This document shows, in pieces, positions 11,569 to 21,625 of a stretch of DNA of 64,000 nt. Within the stretch, counting starts at the first letter, position 1. Every line of letters starts with the position of its first letter. Source of the DNA: Cavia porcellus (lineage: Eukaryota > Chordata > Mammalia > Rodentia > Caviidae); NCBI RefSeq assembly GCF_034190915.1, contig NW_026947489.1, positions 54,560,001 to 54,624,000 on the forward strand, written 5' to 3'. The translations under genes and the position numbers were made by a program. Under the pieces are notes generated by a model that worked only from the letters and a program-made list of their open reading frames with translations, searched no databases and had not been told where the DNA came from.

Positions 11569-12643
11569 TTCTTTTCTTTTTTTTTTTATTTAAGAGGAAA
11601 AAGAGAAAAACACAAAACAAAACAAAGCAGTGTAAGGTTACACATAATACATAACTACAAAAAAAAAAAAACATAACAGTAAGAAATCACCTGTTAATAG
11701 ATTACATAATATCATCTTGGAAATAGTTGCTCAAATCACAGTATCAAAGAATACAAAGTAGACATTCAAACGGAGAGACTGCAAACAGCTGTGTTCAATG
11801 ATCCAAAAACATTAATATAGTCAGCTATTTAACATCCCTAAACACACTTGTTGTTATATCCGTTAGAGCTCTTTTTTTTCCCCTCCCTCTCTTTTTTATA
11901 ACAAAATTTATACATTTTGGATTTTATTACTCCTCAGTTCTCATTACTCTCTTGGGGGGGAGAGAATAAAGTCAAATATGGCAAAACAAAGCTGTAAGTC
12001 CAAACCCAGGATAGACATAGCACATGATGTAGAACAGAGTACAAGGTCATCAACAATGGTTATCAACATTGTCTCTTGTTTCCTTAAAAGGAATTGTCCA
12101 TCTCATTAGATATTATAAAGCCGGACAAAACAGTGGAGAACAAGACCAATAAAACTTAGGCATTGTGAACATTACAGGACTTCCAAAGGAGACAATAGTC
12201 AAACCAGAATGGGCATCTTTGTGAATCTTATTGCCTTCAAATTAGTTGCCTATACCTTCAAACTTGCTACTATCGCACAGAATGGAACAGAGTCTAATCA
12301 GTCAAAACAAGATCTTGGGAGTATTACAGGACTTCAAAACAAGTTAATAGGAGATCAAAAAGAGTTACTACTATATATCCTAATTTTTTAAGTTTTTCCC
12401 TTAATTAAAATAAACATAAGAAATAGCTAAATAATTTTTTTTAAAGAATAGTAGTTACCATAGTGTCTGTCTTTTTCCTTAAAATATTTGGATAAAACTT
12501 CATATACTATAGCTTCAAATATTTCCATATCAAAAAGCCCAGAGTAAAGCCTTTCTAATTAATAAGTGAAAATTTTATAAGGCTTCAAGGCCACATAATG
12601 GGAATCATGATTATCACATATTTTTATATATTTGAATCATTAC
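11569..12643 (-). other. L1 3' UTR and A-rich tail
   Basis: About 1.05 kb lies between the ORF2 stop and the tail, roughly twice the length I expect for human L1. On the plus strand there is a pyrimidine tract at 11870-11897, so the L1 transcript carries a G/A-rich polypurine tract, a common feature of mammalian L1 3' UTRs. A G-run on the plus strand at about 11954-11960 is C-rich in the transcript. The tail is imperfect (T/C on the plus strand at 11569-11589). An internal A-run at 11660-11672 is T-rich in the transcript. Confidence 0.8.
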
Positions 12644-15600
12644 TTACATTAGGGAAACTATTCGGTATTCATACATGCGAGATTGATTTATTTCACTTAT
12701 GAGTATGGTCTCAAGCTGCACCCATTTATTGATAAATATCTCAATGCGATCCTTCTTTATAGCTGAATAATACTCCATTGTATAGAAATACCACAACTTT
12801 TTTATCCATTCCTCAGTTGATGGACACTTGGGTTGTTTCCAAGATCTGGCGATTACAAATTGTGCTGCTATAAACATAGGTGCACATATATCCCTGTGGT
12901 ATGATGCTTTCAGTTCTTCTGGGAATATGCCTAGAAGTGGAATAGCTGGAATAAATGGGATTTCCAATCCCAACTTTTTGAGAAACCTCCAGACAGATCT
13001 CCACAAAGGCTGTACCAGTCTACACTCCCACCAACAGTGCAGGAGAGTTCCTTTTTCCCCACAGCTTCTCCAGCATTTGTTGTTGTTGGTTTTCTTGATC
13101 CTGGCCATTCTTTCAGGAGTGAGATGGTATCTCAGTGTGGTTTTAATTTGCATTTCTCTAATGACCAATGATGATGAGCATTTTTTCATGTATTTATTTG
13201 CCATTTGCATTTCTTCATCTGAGAATTGCGTATTCATCTCAGATGCCCATTTTTGGATTGGATCTTTGAATTTTGAAGGTCTGAGTTTTTTTAATTCTTT
13301 ATATGTTTTAGACAAGAGTCCCTTGTCTGAGAGAGAGTTCACTAAAATCTTTTCCCAGTTTGTGGGTTTTCTTTTCACTATGCTGGAGATTTCTTTTGAC
13401 ATGCAAAAACTTTTTAATAAGAAGTGGTCCCAGTTATTGATTCTGGGAAGTATTTCCCGTGCAGTTTGAGTCCTATTCATGAATTCTCTACCTACTCCTA
13501 TGTCTCCAAGGTTTCTACCCAATTTGTCTTCCAATAGATTTAGCGTTTCTGTTTTAATATTCAGATCTTTGACCCATTTAGATTTTAATTTAGTACATGG
13601 TGATAGACATGGGTCTAGCTTTAGTTTTTGGCAAATGGAGAGCCAGTTTTTCCAGCACCATTTATTAAAGAGACTGTCGTTCTTCCAGTGAACCTGCTTG
13701 GCTCCTTTATCGAAGATAAGGTGGTTGAGTGTGTTTGTAGTTGTGGTTGTATCTTCTAATCTATTCCATTGATCTTCAGCTCTGTTTTGATTCCAATACC
13801 ATGTTGATTTTACTACTGTTGCTTTGTAGTATAATTTCAAGTCAGGGATTGTGATGCCTCCTGCTTTGTCTTTGCTGCTTAGAATTGCTTTTGCGATTCT
13901 AGGTCTCTTCTGGTTCCAGATGAAATTTAGGAGTGATTTCTCTAGATCTATAAGGTATGTTGATGGTATTCCTATTGGGATTGCATTGAATCTGTATAAG
14001 AGTTTTGGGAGAATGGCCATCTTCACAATGTTTGTTCTTCCTATCCATGAGCAAGGGATGTCTTTCCATTTTCTGAGATCATCTTCAATTTCCTTTTTCA
14101 GTGTAATATAGTTTTCACTGTATAAGTCTTTCACTTCTTTCGTAAGAGTAATTCCTAAATATTTCATTTTTTTGCTTGCTAATGTGAATAGTCCAGTTTC
14201 CCTTATTTCCCTCTCTGTGGTTTTGTTGTTTGTGTATAGGAATGCTATTGATTTCTGAGTATTGATTTTGTATCCAGCCACATTCCTGAATTTATTTATT
14301 GTATCTAAGAGTCTTTCAATGGAGCTTAGGGAGTCTTCTATGTAGAGTATCATGTCATCTGCAAACAATGACAACTTAACTTCTTCTTTTCCTATCTTTA
14401 CCCCTTTTATTTCTCTTTCTTGCCTAATTGCTCTGGCTAGTACTTCCAGTACTATATTAAATAGGAGTGGTGATAAAGGACATCCTTGTCTTGTGCCTGA
14501 TTTTAAAGTAAAGGCTTTCAATTTTTGGCCATTTAGTATGATGCTGGCTGTTGGTTTGTCATAAATGGCCTTTATTATATTGAGGTAAAGACCATCTATT
14601 CCAATTTTCTGTAGAGTTTTTATCATGAATAAATGTTGGACCTTATCGAAGGCTTTTTCTGCATCTATAGAAATGATCATGTGATTCTTATTTTTGGCTT
14701 TATTGATATGGTGAATTACATTTATTGATTTGCGTATATTGAACCATCCTTGCATTCCTGGGATGAATCCCACTTGGTCATGGTGTATAATCTTCTTGAT
14801 GATTTGCTGGATCCTATTTGCCAATATTTTATTGAGGATTTTTGCATCTGTGTTCATTAGGGAGATCGGTCTATAGTTCTCTTTTTTAGTTGGGTCTTTC
14901 TCAGGTTTTGGTACTAGAGTGATATTTGCTTCCAGGAATGACTTAGGCAGGATTGCTTCCCTTTCAATTTCATTGAATAGTTTGAGGAGTGTCGGCATTA
15001 GGTCTTCTTTGTATTTCTTGTAGAATTCTGCAGTGAATCCATCTGGGCCTGGGCTCTTCTTGGTGGGTAAGGACTTAATTACATTTTCAATTTCAGTAAC
15101 CGAGATTGGGTTATTCAACAGTTTTACATCCTCTTGATCTAGCTTTGGCACTTCATATGCTTCTAAGAAACTGTCTATTTCTTCTGTGTTATCAAACTTT
15201 TGAGAGTAGAGGTTTTCAAAATAGGTGTTGATGATCTTCTGTATTTCTATTGGGTCTGTAGTGACTTCTCCTTTTTCATTTCTTATTGCATGAATTTGAG
15301 CTTTTTCTTCCCTTTTTTTAATAAGGTTGGCTAGGGGCTTATCGATTTTATTTATTCTTTCAAAGAACCAACTCTTTGATTTGTTGATCCTTTGGATTGT
15401 TTTCTTAGTCTCTATTGCATTGATTTCTGCTCTGATTTTTATAATTTCCTCTCTTCTTTTGGCTTTGGGCTTGACTTGCTCTTCCTTTTCTAGCTGTTTG
15501 AGGTGTAGCATCAAGTTATTTATTTGTATTCGTTCTGTTTTCCTGATGTGGGAACTCAGTGCAATAAATTTTCCTCTCAGAACGGCTTTCATTGTATCCC

Positions 15601-16483
15601 ACAGATTCCGGTAAGTTGTATCTGCATTTTCATTTTCTTTTAGGTATTGTTTGATTTCTTCTTTAATTTCTTCTGTGACCCACTGATTACTCAAGAGTGT
15701 GTTATTCAGTTTCCATGTGTTTGTGGGATTTTTGCAGTATCTTTTATCATTAATTTCTAATTTCAGAGCGCTGCGATCCGATAACATGCAAGGGATGATT
15801 TCAGCTCTTTTGCACTTGTTTAAATATGTTCTATGAGCTAATATATGGTCTATTTTAGAAAATGATCCATGTACTGCTGAGAAGAATGTGTATTCTGATG
15901 TTGTTGGGTGGAACATTCTGTATATGTCTATCAAACCCATTTGTTCACAGGTATGATTCAGTTCTGTTATTTCTTTACTCATTTTCTGTCTGGTCGATCT
16001 GTCCCTTGGTGTCAATGGCGTATTAAGGTCTCCCGTTACAATTGTGTTACTGATAATTTGAGTTTTCATTTCTGTTAATAATTGTTTTATATAACTGGGC
16101 GCTCTGGAGTTTGGTGCGTATATATTTAAGATAGTTATCTCTTCCTCTTGGAGTTTTCCCCTTACGAGTATGTAGTGACCTTCTTTGTCCTTTATGGTCA
16201 TTGTTGGTTTAAAGTTCACATTATCTGCAAACAGAATGGCTACTCCTGCCTTTTTTTGGATTCCTGCTGCATGAAGAATTGTTTTCCATCCTTTGACTTT
16301 CAGTCTGTGAGTATCCTTCTGGGTTAGATGGGTTTCCTGTAAACAGCATATGGTTGGATTTTGTTTCTTGATCCATTCTGCTAGTCTGTTTCTTTTGATT
16401 GGTGCATTGAGACCATTTACATTAATGGTTATTACTGTTAAATGTTGTTTAATTGTAGGATTCTTATCTCTCTGCTGTTGCAT
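12644..16483 (-). CDS. ORF2: L1 ORF2 protein: endonuclease, reverse transcriptase
   Basis: The protein nicks target DNA and reverse-transcribes L1 RNA at the nick (target-primed reverse transcription), acting in a ribonucleoprotein with ORF1p. It is 1279 aa without interruption (human L1 ORF2p: 1275). An APE-like endonuclease fills about residues 14-245 and shows N21, E50 (QETHL), Y122, D152/N154 (GDLN), T199 and D212. These align with human residues at a constant offset of +7. The last catalytic motif is S235-D236-R237, whereas the family has SDH. The reverse transcriptase (about 500-780) has D607 (IDAEKAFDK) and the FADD box D709/D710. A C-terminal C-x3-C-x7-H-x4-C motif spans 1137-1154. 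It ends near MEYYSAIKK plus a short tail, like other L1s. The start is the first Met, 19 nt after the ORF1 stop. The many short plus-strand frames across it are antisense shadows. Confidence 0.97.
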   Translation of the reverse strand: MQQQRDKNPTIKQHLTVITINVNGLNAPIKRNRLAEWIKKQNPTICCLQETHLTQKDTHRLKVKGWKTILHAAGIQKKAGVAILFADNVNFKPTMTIKDKEGHYILVRGKLQEEEITILNIYAPNSRAPSYIKQLLTEMKTQIISNTIVTGDLNTPLTPRDRSTRQKMSKEITELNHTCEQMGLIDIYRMFHPTTSEYTFFSAVHGSFSKIDHILAHRTYLNKCKRAEIIPCMLSDRSALKLEINDKRYCKNPTNTWKLNNTLLSNQWVTEEIKEEIKQYLKENENADTTYRNLWDTMKAVLRGKFIALSSHIRKTERIQINNLMLHLKQLEKEEQVKPKAKRREEIIKIRAEINAIETKKTIQRINKSKSWFFERINKIDKPLANLIKKREEKAQIHAIRNEKGEVTTDPIEIQKIINTYFENLYSQKFDNTEEIDSFLEAYEVPKLDQEDVKLLNNPISVTEIENVIKSLPTKKSPGPDGFTAEFYKKYKEDLMPTLLKLFNEIEREAILPKSFLEANITLVPKPEKDPTKKENYRPISLMNTDAKILNKILANRIQQIIKKIIHHDQVGFIPGMQGWFNIRKSINVIHHINKAKNKNHMIISIDAEKAFDKVQHLFMIKTLQKIGIDGLYLNIIKAIYDKPTASIILNGQKLKAFTLKSGTRQGCPLSPLLFNIVLEVLARAIRQEREIKGVKIGKEEVKLSLFADDMILYIEDSLSSIERLLDTINKFRNVAGYKINTQKSIAFLYTNNKTTEREIRETGLFTLASKKMKYLGITLTKEVKDLYSENYITLKKEIEDDLRKWKDIPCSWIGRTNIVKMAILPKLLYRFNAIPIGIPSTYLIDLEKSLLNFIWNQKRPRIAKAILSSKDKAGGITIPDLKLYYKATVVKSTWYWNQNRAEDQWNRLEDTTTTTNTLNHLIFDKGAKQVHWKNDSLFNKWCWKNWLSICQKLKLDPCLSPCTKLKSKWVKDLNIKTETLNLLEDKLGRNLGDIGVGREFMNRTQTAREILPRINNWDHFLLKSFCMSKEISSIVKRKPTNWEKILVNSLSDKGLLSKTYKELKKLRPSKFKDPIQKWASEMNTQFSDEEMQMANKYMKKCSSSLVIREMQIKTTLRYHLTPERMARIKKTNNNKCWRSCGEKGTLLHCWWECRLVQPLWRSVWRFLKKLGLEIPFIPAIPLLGIFPEELKASYHRDICAPMFIAAQFVIARSWKQPKCPSTEEWIKKLWYFYTMEYYSAIKKDRIEIFINKWVQLETILISEINQSRMYEYRIVSLM
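15773..15775 (-). other. ORF2 endonuclease catalytic site change, His to Arg (R237)
   Basis: On the minus strand this codon is CGC (Arg). The surrounding peptide is MLS-D-R-SALK, which aligns with the conserved S-D-H motif; the neighbouring catalytic residues keep a constant offset from human L1, so the register is secure. A histidine codon (CAC) differs by one transition. In human L1 the equivalent position is H230, part of the active site. Confidence 0.88.
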
Positions 16484-16502
16484 CTTTATCTTTCTGTTCT
16501 GT

Positions 16503-17555
16503 TTAATTATTTGCTTTGCTTAGTGGTTTTTTCCTTTGTGTATCTAAACTGTCTTTCAATATTTTTTGCAGGGTTGGTTTGGTGTTCATGAAGTTCTTCA
16601 GCTGTTCTTTGTCATGGAAGTATCGTATTTCACCATCTATTTTAAATGATAGTTTTGCAGGATATATCAGTCTAGGTTGGAAATCATTTTGCTTTAGGAT
16701 CTGGAATACTTCACTCCATGCTCTTCTTGACTTTATTGTTTGTGATGAGAAGTCTGCTGTGATTCTGATAGGTTTTCCTTTATAAGTGATCTGTCTTTTC
16801 TCTCTGACAGCTTTTAATAATCTATTCTTGTGTTGGATTTCTGGGATGGTGATTATTATATGTCTGGGTGTAGTTTTATTTTGGTTATGACTATTTGGAG
16901 TTCTAGATGCTTCACTGATCCTGATGTCAGTTTCTGATCTCATGCTTGGGAAGTTTTCAGCTATTGCTTCTCTAAATATCCTCTTGATATCCTTTATGTT
17001 GTCTCCTTCTTTTTCATTAATCCCTATCATTCTTATGTTATTCTTCTTTGCATCATCTTGCAGTTGTTGAATTGTTGTTTCCTGATTCCTTGTTATTTTT
17101 AAAAGATCTTTCCTTTCCTGTTCACTTGCTGCAATCCTGTCTTCAAGGTCTGAAATTCTATCTTCACTTTCATTAAGGCGGTTTTTACAACTTTCAGTGG
17201 AGTTTTTTATTTCCTGTATATCTCTGTGCATCTGCATTATGTATTCTGTTTGTTTCTTATATTGCTCGTCTAGGGATTCTATCTTTTTGTTTAATTCCTC
17301 CAATTTTTTATCTGTGTTTTCTTTAGATATATTTAGAATCTCTTTCATTTCTTTTATCATTTCTTCTTTTATCTGGGAAATTATTTCGAGTTTGAATTTC
17401 TTTAAAGCTTCCTGGAGTTGCTTGTCAACTTCAGTAGCTATTGTGTCTAATATATGAGGAGGATGGGATATATTTTCTTCTAAATACACTTCTCCTAGGG
17501 TTTCCTGAGATGGGCTGGAGGTTTGAGGTTGTAATTTGGTCTTTCGTTTTGTCAT
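16503..17555 (-). CDS. ORF1: L1 ORF1 protein: RNA-binding trimeric chaperone
   Basis: ORF1p coats L1 RNA and acts as a nucleic-acid chaperone; it works as a trimer held by a coiled coil. The frame is 350 aa (human 338, mouse about 360-370). Residues 1-40 are polar and variable. Residues about 45-172 form a heptad-rich coiled coil containing the family signature [17 protein letters not shown] (about 125-141). The RRM follows, with IRMIGIN at 184-190 and [10 protein letters not shown] at 231-240. The C-terminal domain (about 251-345) has [20 protein letters not shown] at 251-270. No stop or frameshift is present. It lies directly upstream of ORF2 in the same transcript, separated by 19 nt, as expected for a bicistronic L1. 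Confidence 0.96.
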   Translation of the reverse strand: MTKRKTKLQPQTSSPSQETLGEVYLEENISHPPHILDTIATEVDKQLQEALKKFKLEIISQIKEEMIKEMKEILNISKENTDKKLEELNKKIESLDEQYKKQTEYIMQMHRDIQEIKNSTESCKNRLNESEDRISDLEDRIAASEQERKDLLKITRNQETTIQQLQDDAKKNNIRMIGINEKEGDNIKDIKRIFREAIAENFPSMRSETDIRISEASRTPNSHNQNKTTPRHIIITIPEIQHKNRLLKAVREKRQITYKGKPIRITADFSSQTIKSRRAWSEVFQILKQNDFQPRLIYPAKLSFKIDGEIRYFHDKEQLKNFMNTKPTLQKILKDSLDTQRKKPLSKANN

Positions 17556-18289
17556 TTTCCTATATTTCTGTGTTTCAAGTGTTATTTGAAAGCCTCCTCA
17601 GGATCTGTTGAAAATCCCCTTCTATGTTTGCAGCTACTGAGACTCTGGCACCACTCTACCCCAGGCCATTGGGCCTGCAGAACCAATGGCCCTTCTCTGC
17701 TTGTTCAGAACTCCGCGGTTCCAGACAAGCTGGGCCTCAGGGACACTGTGCGCCCACCTGCCCCTTGGTAGATCCACAGCTCTTGGATCGCAGCCGGGTT
17801 AGGGTACTCACCACAGACCGCAGTGCCTCAAGAGCCTGTGATCCCTCCCTGCTTGCAGAGATATCCACAAACCTCCAGACAAAGGAAGGGCCTCCTGCGG
17901 GCACTCCGGATCTACCCCGCTTCTCCTCTGCACGCAGATGGCTATGCGTGGCTGGGCTCAGGCCGAGGTGCCTCAGGAACCCGGGACCCCTCCTCCTCCA
18001 GACAAAGGAAGGGGCCTCTGCAGGCGGCTCCGGATCCGCGCAGCTCCTCCTCCGCACACCGATGGCCAGGCGCGGCTGGGCACAGGCCGAGGTTCCTCAG
18101 GAACCCGGGACCCCTCCTCCTCCAGACAAAGGAAGGGGCCTCTGCAGGCGGCTCCGGATCCGCGCAGCTCCTCCTCCGCACACCGACGGCCAGGTGCGGC
18201 TGGGTACGGGCCGAGGTGCCCCAGGAACCCGGGACCCCTCCTCCTCCAGACAAAGGAAGGGGCCTCTGCAGGCTCTCCGGATCCGCGCC
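17556..18289 (-). promoter_or_regulatory. L1 5' UTR / internal promoter region
   Basis: This 734-bp GC-rich segment precedes ORF1. About 320 bp next to ORF1 (17556-17877) is non-repeated. The outer part is a tandem array of monomers. It is much richer in CpG than any other part of the window. By analogy with L1 5' UTRs it should carry the internal RNA polymerase II promoter driving transcription leftwards; that role is inferred, not shown. Confidence 0.85.
17878..18289 (-). repeat. Tandem ~124-bp promoter monomers in the L1 5' UTR (about 3.3 copies)
   Basis: On the plus strand, repeats start at the phrase gacaaaggaagg at 17878, 18001, 18125 and 18249, giving spacings of 123, 124 and 124 bp; the last is cut at the element's 5' end after about 41 bp. 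Units 18001-18124 and 18125-18248 differ at about six positions by eye, and the unit nearest ORF1 is more divergent. Truncation inside the outermost monomer is what monomer-promoter L1s in mouse and rat show. Confidence 0.93.
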
Positions 18290-18304
18290 TCAAACTGCAT
18301 TTTG
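18290..18304 (-). repeat. L1 target-site duplication, 5' copy
   Basis: An exact second copy of the 15-mer at 11554-11568, directly abutting the outermost monomer. Confidence 0.95.
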
Positions 18305-18543
18305 AATGGCAAAGGGACTTTCCTAGTGTCACCTGTTAAAACTCAACTACAACTTACTGAAAGCAAAAATGTCATTGCATCTGTAAAAGAAAGCGGGTCA
18401 AATTAACGTTCTTTACTGCAATTTCAGAAAGGTAATGCCGCCCAGCATATAAACACCAGCCTTATTACCATGTACAATGAAGTCTCAAGGAAGTCTCACA
18501 ACAGTGTGTCTAATGACACTAGTTACCTTTCCACGGTTACAAG

Positions 18544-18566
18544 AAAAAAAAAAAAAAAAAAAAAAA
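18544..18566 (+). repeat. Poly-A run
   Basis: A 23-base A homopolymer at the edge of the following LTR fragment. No SINE body is visible upstream of it. Confidence 0.85.
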
Positions 18567-18895
18567 CTAACTCACAACTTGTAAGGAGGGAAGGTTTGTT
18601 TTAGCTCACAGTTTTAGAGGTTTCAATCCATGGAATTCTGGCTCCTTTGGGACCTGTTCTGATGCAGAGGATTACAATTGATACCCATGGCAAAACCCAT
18701 GGCAGCTGGCAGACAAAGAGAGGGGCTAGAAGGGGCTGGGCCTTACAGTCCCTCCAAGAACATTCTCCCAGTGACACAACTTCCATCCAGGATCCCCAGC
18801 CTCCTGAAGTTTCCATCACTTCCCAATGGTACTATTGGATAGCAACAAAGTTTTTAGCCTGTAGGCTTTTGGGGGATGCTTATCCAAATTATAGC
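18567..18895 (-). mobile_element. MaLR-type LTR
   Basis: On the plus strand it shows the usual reverse-complement order. First is 'ggagggaaggtttgttttagctcacagtttt', then 'agaggtttcaatccat'. A central G/A-rich stretch follows, then 'cttccatccagg...cctgaagtttccatcacttcccaatggtact', and finally 'gcttttgggggatgcttatccaaattata'. The same order recurs in several LTR copies of this window. Confidence 0.75.
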
Positions 18896-19122
18896 CGATG
18901 GTGAATGAATCAAAATTCTGTTAAACCCCACAGCGAAAGTACTCCTTATTAAATGGGCTTAGAAATACCACGGTTTAAAACATGTTTCCTGAGAAGAAAA
19001 TATATTTCGTCTATGAAGAAAGATTTCCCCCAACAGCAGTTTTACTAAAAATTTCTAGCAGTTTTCAAATATTGAATCCATAACCACTGTGTGAGAGAAG
19101 ATGTGAGCTAGTAAATACAGAG

Positions 19123-19362
19123 TCATTCCAATAAACAGATCCAGAGGAAGTGTTGCTCTCCCAGGGAGAAAAATCCTCGGTATTCACTCTGCCTCCTGCC
19201 TGTCTGCCCTCGCCAGCCTGCAGGCAAGGTCCCTGCAGCTTTCTGCCTCCTACCTGGAGTGGGGCGACACAGGAGTGCTCTGCCTACAACCTGATGAGGG
19301 ACCCCCACTGCTCCCAGCAGTTCTCCACTGTGTGAGCCACAGAGCTGCAGAGGCATGGCCAA
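19123..19362. other. GC-richer pocket, unassigned
   Basis: About 220 bp rich in C and G inside AT-rich DNA, with overlapping open frames on both strands (61 aa plus, 79 aa minus). I recognise neither a repeat nor a protein motif. It could be an eroded LTR or an exon fragment. Confidence 0.3.
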
Positions 19363-19554
19363 GTTACTTGAGAGGTTTTGTGTTGATATTTAGCTGTGGT
19401 ACTAAAATGGACCCCAAAAAATATGCTCTGCAGTTTACACTGTAGTGTAATATCTGGCCCAATGGCACATTTTTAGCATTTCCTGTTTTCAATTAACATT
19501 ACAAAAGAGACCAAGGGGAAAAAAAGATGGCAGAGGCAAATACATTTCTTGTGA

Positions 19555-20400
19555 CTGAAGTTGATTTTTATTAACATTAGTACATGCTTGTAGTACATAA
19601 GTTTCCATTCATCTTAGGGAATAAGTGCTTGTATATAACAAACTTGATTCCTTTTTTAATCCCTTCCTTTCTCCATTGGTCTCTATCTTTCTGTCTCTAA
19701 ATCCCCCTTTCCCCCACCTTCATTCTGCTTATTTTTAGTTCATATTTAGCGTATTTAATGTTGGCATTCATTATGCATATTTGGTACATGTACATGACAC
19801 ATATTATCTCCTTTTCTTGTCCCCCCTGCCCTCTTTCTTGGTCTCCTGGACCCCTTTCCATTGATGCAATATCTATTTCCCTGTTTTCATCATGTATTTT
19901 GCTCTTAATTTCCCTTATTCATATGGGAAATAACATACAGTATTTGCATGTCTGATTTATTTTACTTAACACTGTATCTTCAAAGTGCATCCATTTTCCT
20001 ACAAAGATGTCAAATTTGTCCTTCTTCATAGTGGAATAGTATTATATTATATATCATTGCTATATATCATTATATATTCATTTGTCTGTTGATGGGCACA
20101 CAGGCTGCTTCCAGACTTTAGCTATTATCAATTGTGCAGCTGTAAACATAGGTATGCATGAACACCTAGGTGCATTATGATGTCTTTAAATCTTTGGGGA
20201 AGCTCCCTAGAAGGTAAAGAGCTGAGTCAAAGGGCATTTCAAATCTTAGTTCTTTAAGGAGTCTCCATACTGATTTCTAGAATGGATGCACTAGTTTACA
20301 TTTCCACCAGCAGTGCAAAAGTGTCCCCTTTTCACCACAGATATGCTAACGTTTGTTATTATTTGATAACTTGATAATTACCATTGAATTTAATATTTGT
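19555..20400 (-). mobile_element. 5'-truncated old L1, 3' end
   Basis: From about 19930 to 20400 the minus strand aligns in order with the end of L1 ORF2, matching the phrases at 12700-13100 in the intact copy (for example 'tgttgatgggcacacaggctgcttcc', 'aattgtgcagctgtaaacatagg', 'ttccaccagcagtgcaaaagtg'). The part at 19555-19930 is its 3' UTR, different from that of the intact L1, so an older subfamily. Confidence 0.85.
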
Positions 20401-21243
20401 CATGGACTGTTTTGGAAGTGTTATTGTACTTGTTGGAAGTACAGGTGACGGACATACCCTGCTGGAGTTGCCCAGCAACATGTGGCTGAGTGTTGACTAT
20501 CAGCACTATCGCATACAATTCAAAGAGCATTCTTGATCTAGCCTCAGATGCAAGGCAGGCTGTGAGAATACACTAAGAGTCTGAGCCCTAAATCAATCAA
20601 TACTCATGAGCCTCCTATGATTCTCTAATACGAGTGCTGTCAGCTCATCCTGACATCTGCCACCTGCTCTGCAAAACAGAACTTTGACTAAAGATGGCAA
20701 ATGTCCTTTCCTACCCAGATATCTTATTGAATGAAACTTAGAAGAAAAAATTCTATGATATTCAAAGGTATAAATTAATCTTTGTGAGTAATCTCAATGT
20801 TAACTCTTTAGACAAGAGAGAAAAAACCCTAAGCTTGCTAATAGCATAAATTTGCTATAATAAAAATTACACCATGAATCTAACTGTATATTGTTAGAAA
20901 TAAAAGCAATAATCTACACTAGCTATGTAAGTCCCCAATAAGAAGGCTGTATGTCAAACTGTCAGCCCCACTGAGATGTTATAAAAAAAAATTCCTCCAG
21001 CAGGGCCAAGTCATTCGAATGTATTAGAGGCATGTTTTAGAAGCATTCATTGGTGATGTGAATACAAAATAACATAGATACATGGTGAATACCATAATTG
21101 GGAATATTGAAGTGAATTCTTTATATTAAGTAGCGTAGTACTGTCAAGAGGAATAAAACAAGACAAAAGTGAAGTTAGACAGGAGAGGAGTTCAGCAACC
21201 TCCCTCGATATTTCCAGAGAATTAAGAACTTCACTCATTTAAA
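20401..21243. other. Unique DNA, no gene seen
   Basis: No gene or nameable repeat. Confidence 0.4.
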
Positions 21244-21625
21244 AGTTGTCTTTCTCACTTTTCTTATGGCTGAGACAAGATACCCAACACCCAAAGTTAA
21301 AAGAGTTGAGGTTTATCGTAGCTCACAGTTGATAGAGGTTTTGGTTCATAGTTGGCTGGCTCTAAGGCAGGGTGGCACAGTGGACAGGTATCTCAGAGGA
21401 CAAACAGTCCTTAGAAAAGCAGGGCAGACAGGAACAAGCAAGCACAGGAACAACAAGCATGAACAAGAAACCACTGTCCTCTTTCTGTCTCTTGTAGTGG
21501 CACACACACCCCTAATCCTAGCATCCCACTACGAATTAGTCCCAGCATCACACACCCTGGATGGAATCATTCCTGAAAAGTCACACCTATGACCACATGA
21601 GGCTTTGGGGTAACATCTACACACA
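21244..21625 (-). mobile_element. MaLR-type LTR
   Basis: On the plus strand: 'ggctgagacaagatacccaacacccaaag', 'gaggtttatcgtagctcacagtt', 'ggctctaaggcagggtggcac', ending near 'tgaggctttggggtaacatc'. The order matches the LTRs at 42592-42954 and 44484-44837 at the tail end, with a divergent middle. Open frames of 108 aa and 79 aa here are chance frames in the LTR. Confidence 0.7.

Larger units (their letters stand above)
11569..18289 (-). mobile_element. L1: Full-length intact LINE-1 (L1)
   Basis: A complete L1 on the minus strand, about 6.72 kb. In transcript order it has a monomeric GC-rich 5' UTR (18289 to 17556), ORF1 (17555 to 16503), a 19-nt intergenic gap, ORF2 (16483 to 12644), a ~1.05-kb 3' UTR and an A-rich tail at 11569-11589. 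Both ORFs are uninterrupted, the flanking 15-bp duplication is perfect and the 5' UTR keeps many CpGs, all of which argue for a recent insertion. On the minus strand the junction reads ATT/CAAAA, close to the usual L1 endonuclease nick site (TT/AAAA). Whether the copy is active is uncertain because ORF2 has a substitution at a catalytic endonuclease residue. The subfamily and host species cannot be fixed from sequence alone. Confidence 0.97.

Noticed and set aside
12828..17457. Plus-strand frames up to 213 codons across the intact L1
   Set aside because: Antisense shadows of ORF1 and ORF2; hydrophobic compositions reflect the complement of an A-rich coding strand.
17624..18406. 260-codon plus-strand frame and several overlapping frames of 70-160 codons as host genes
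   Set aside because: They lie antisense or sense within L1 promoter monomers. GC-rich tandem repeats of period 124 keep all frames open; peptide phrases repeat in every frame.
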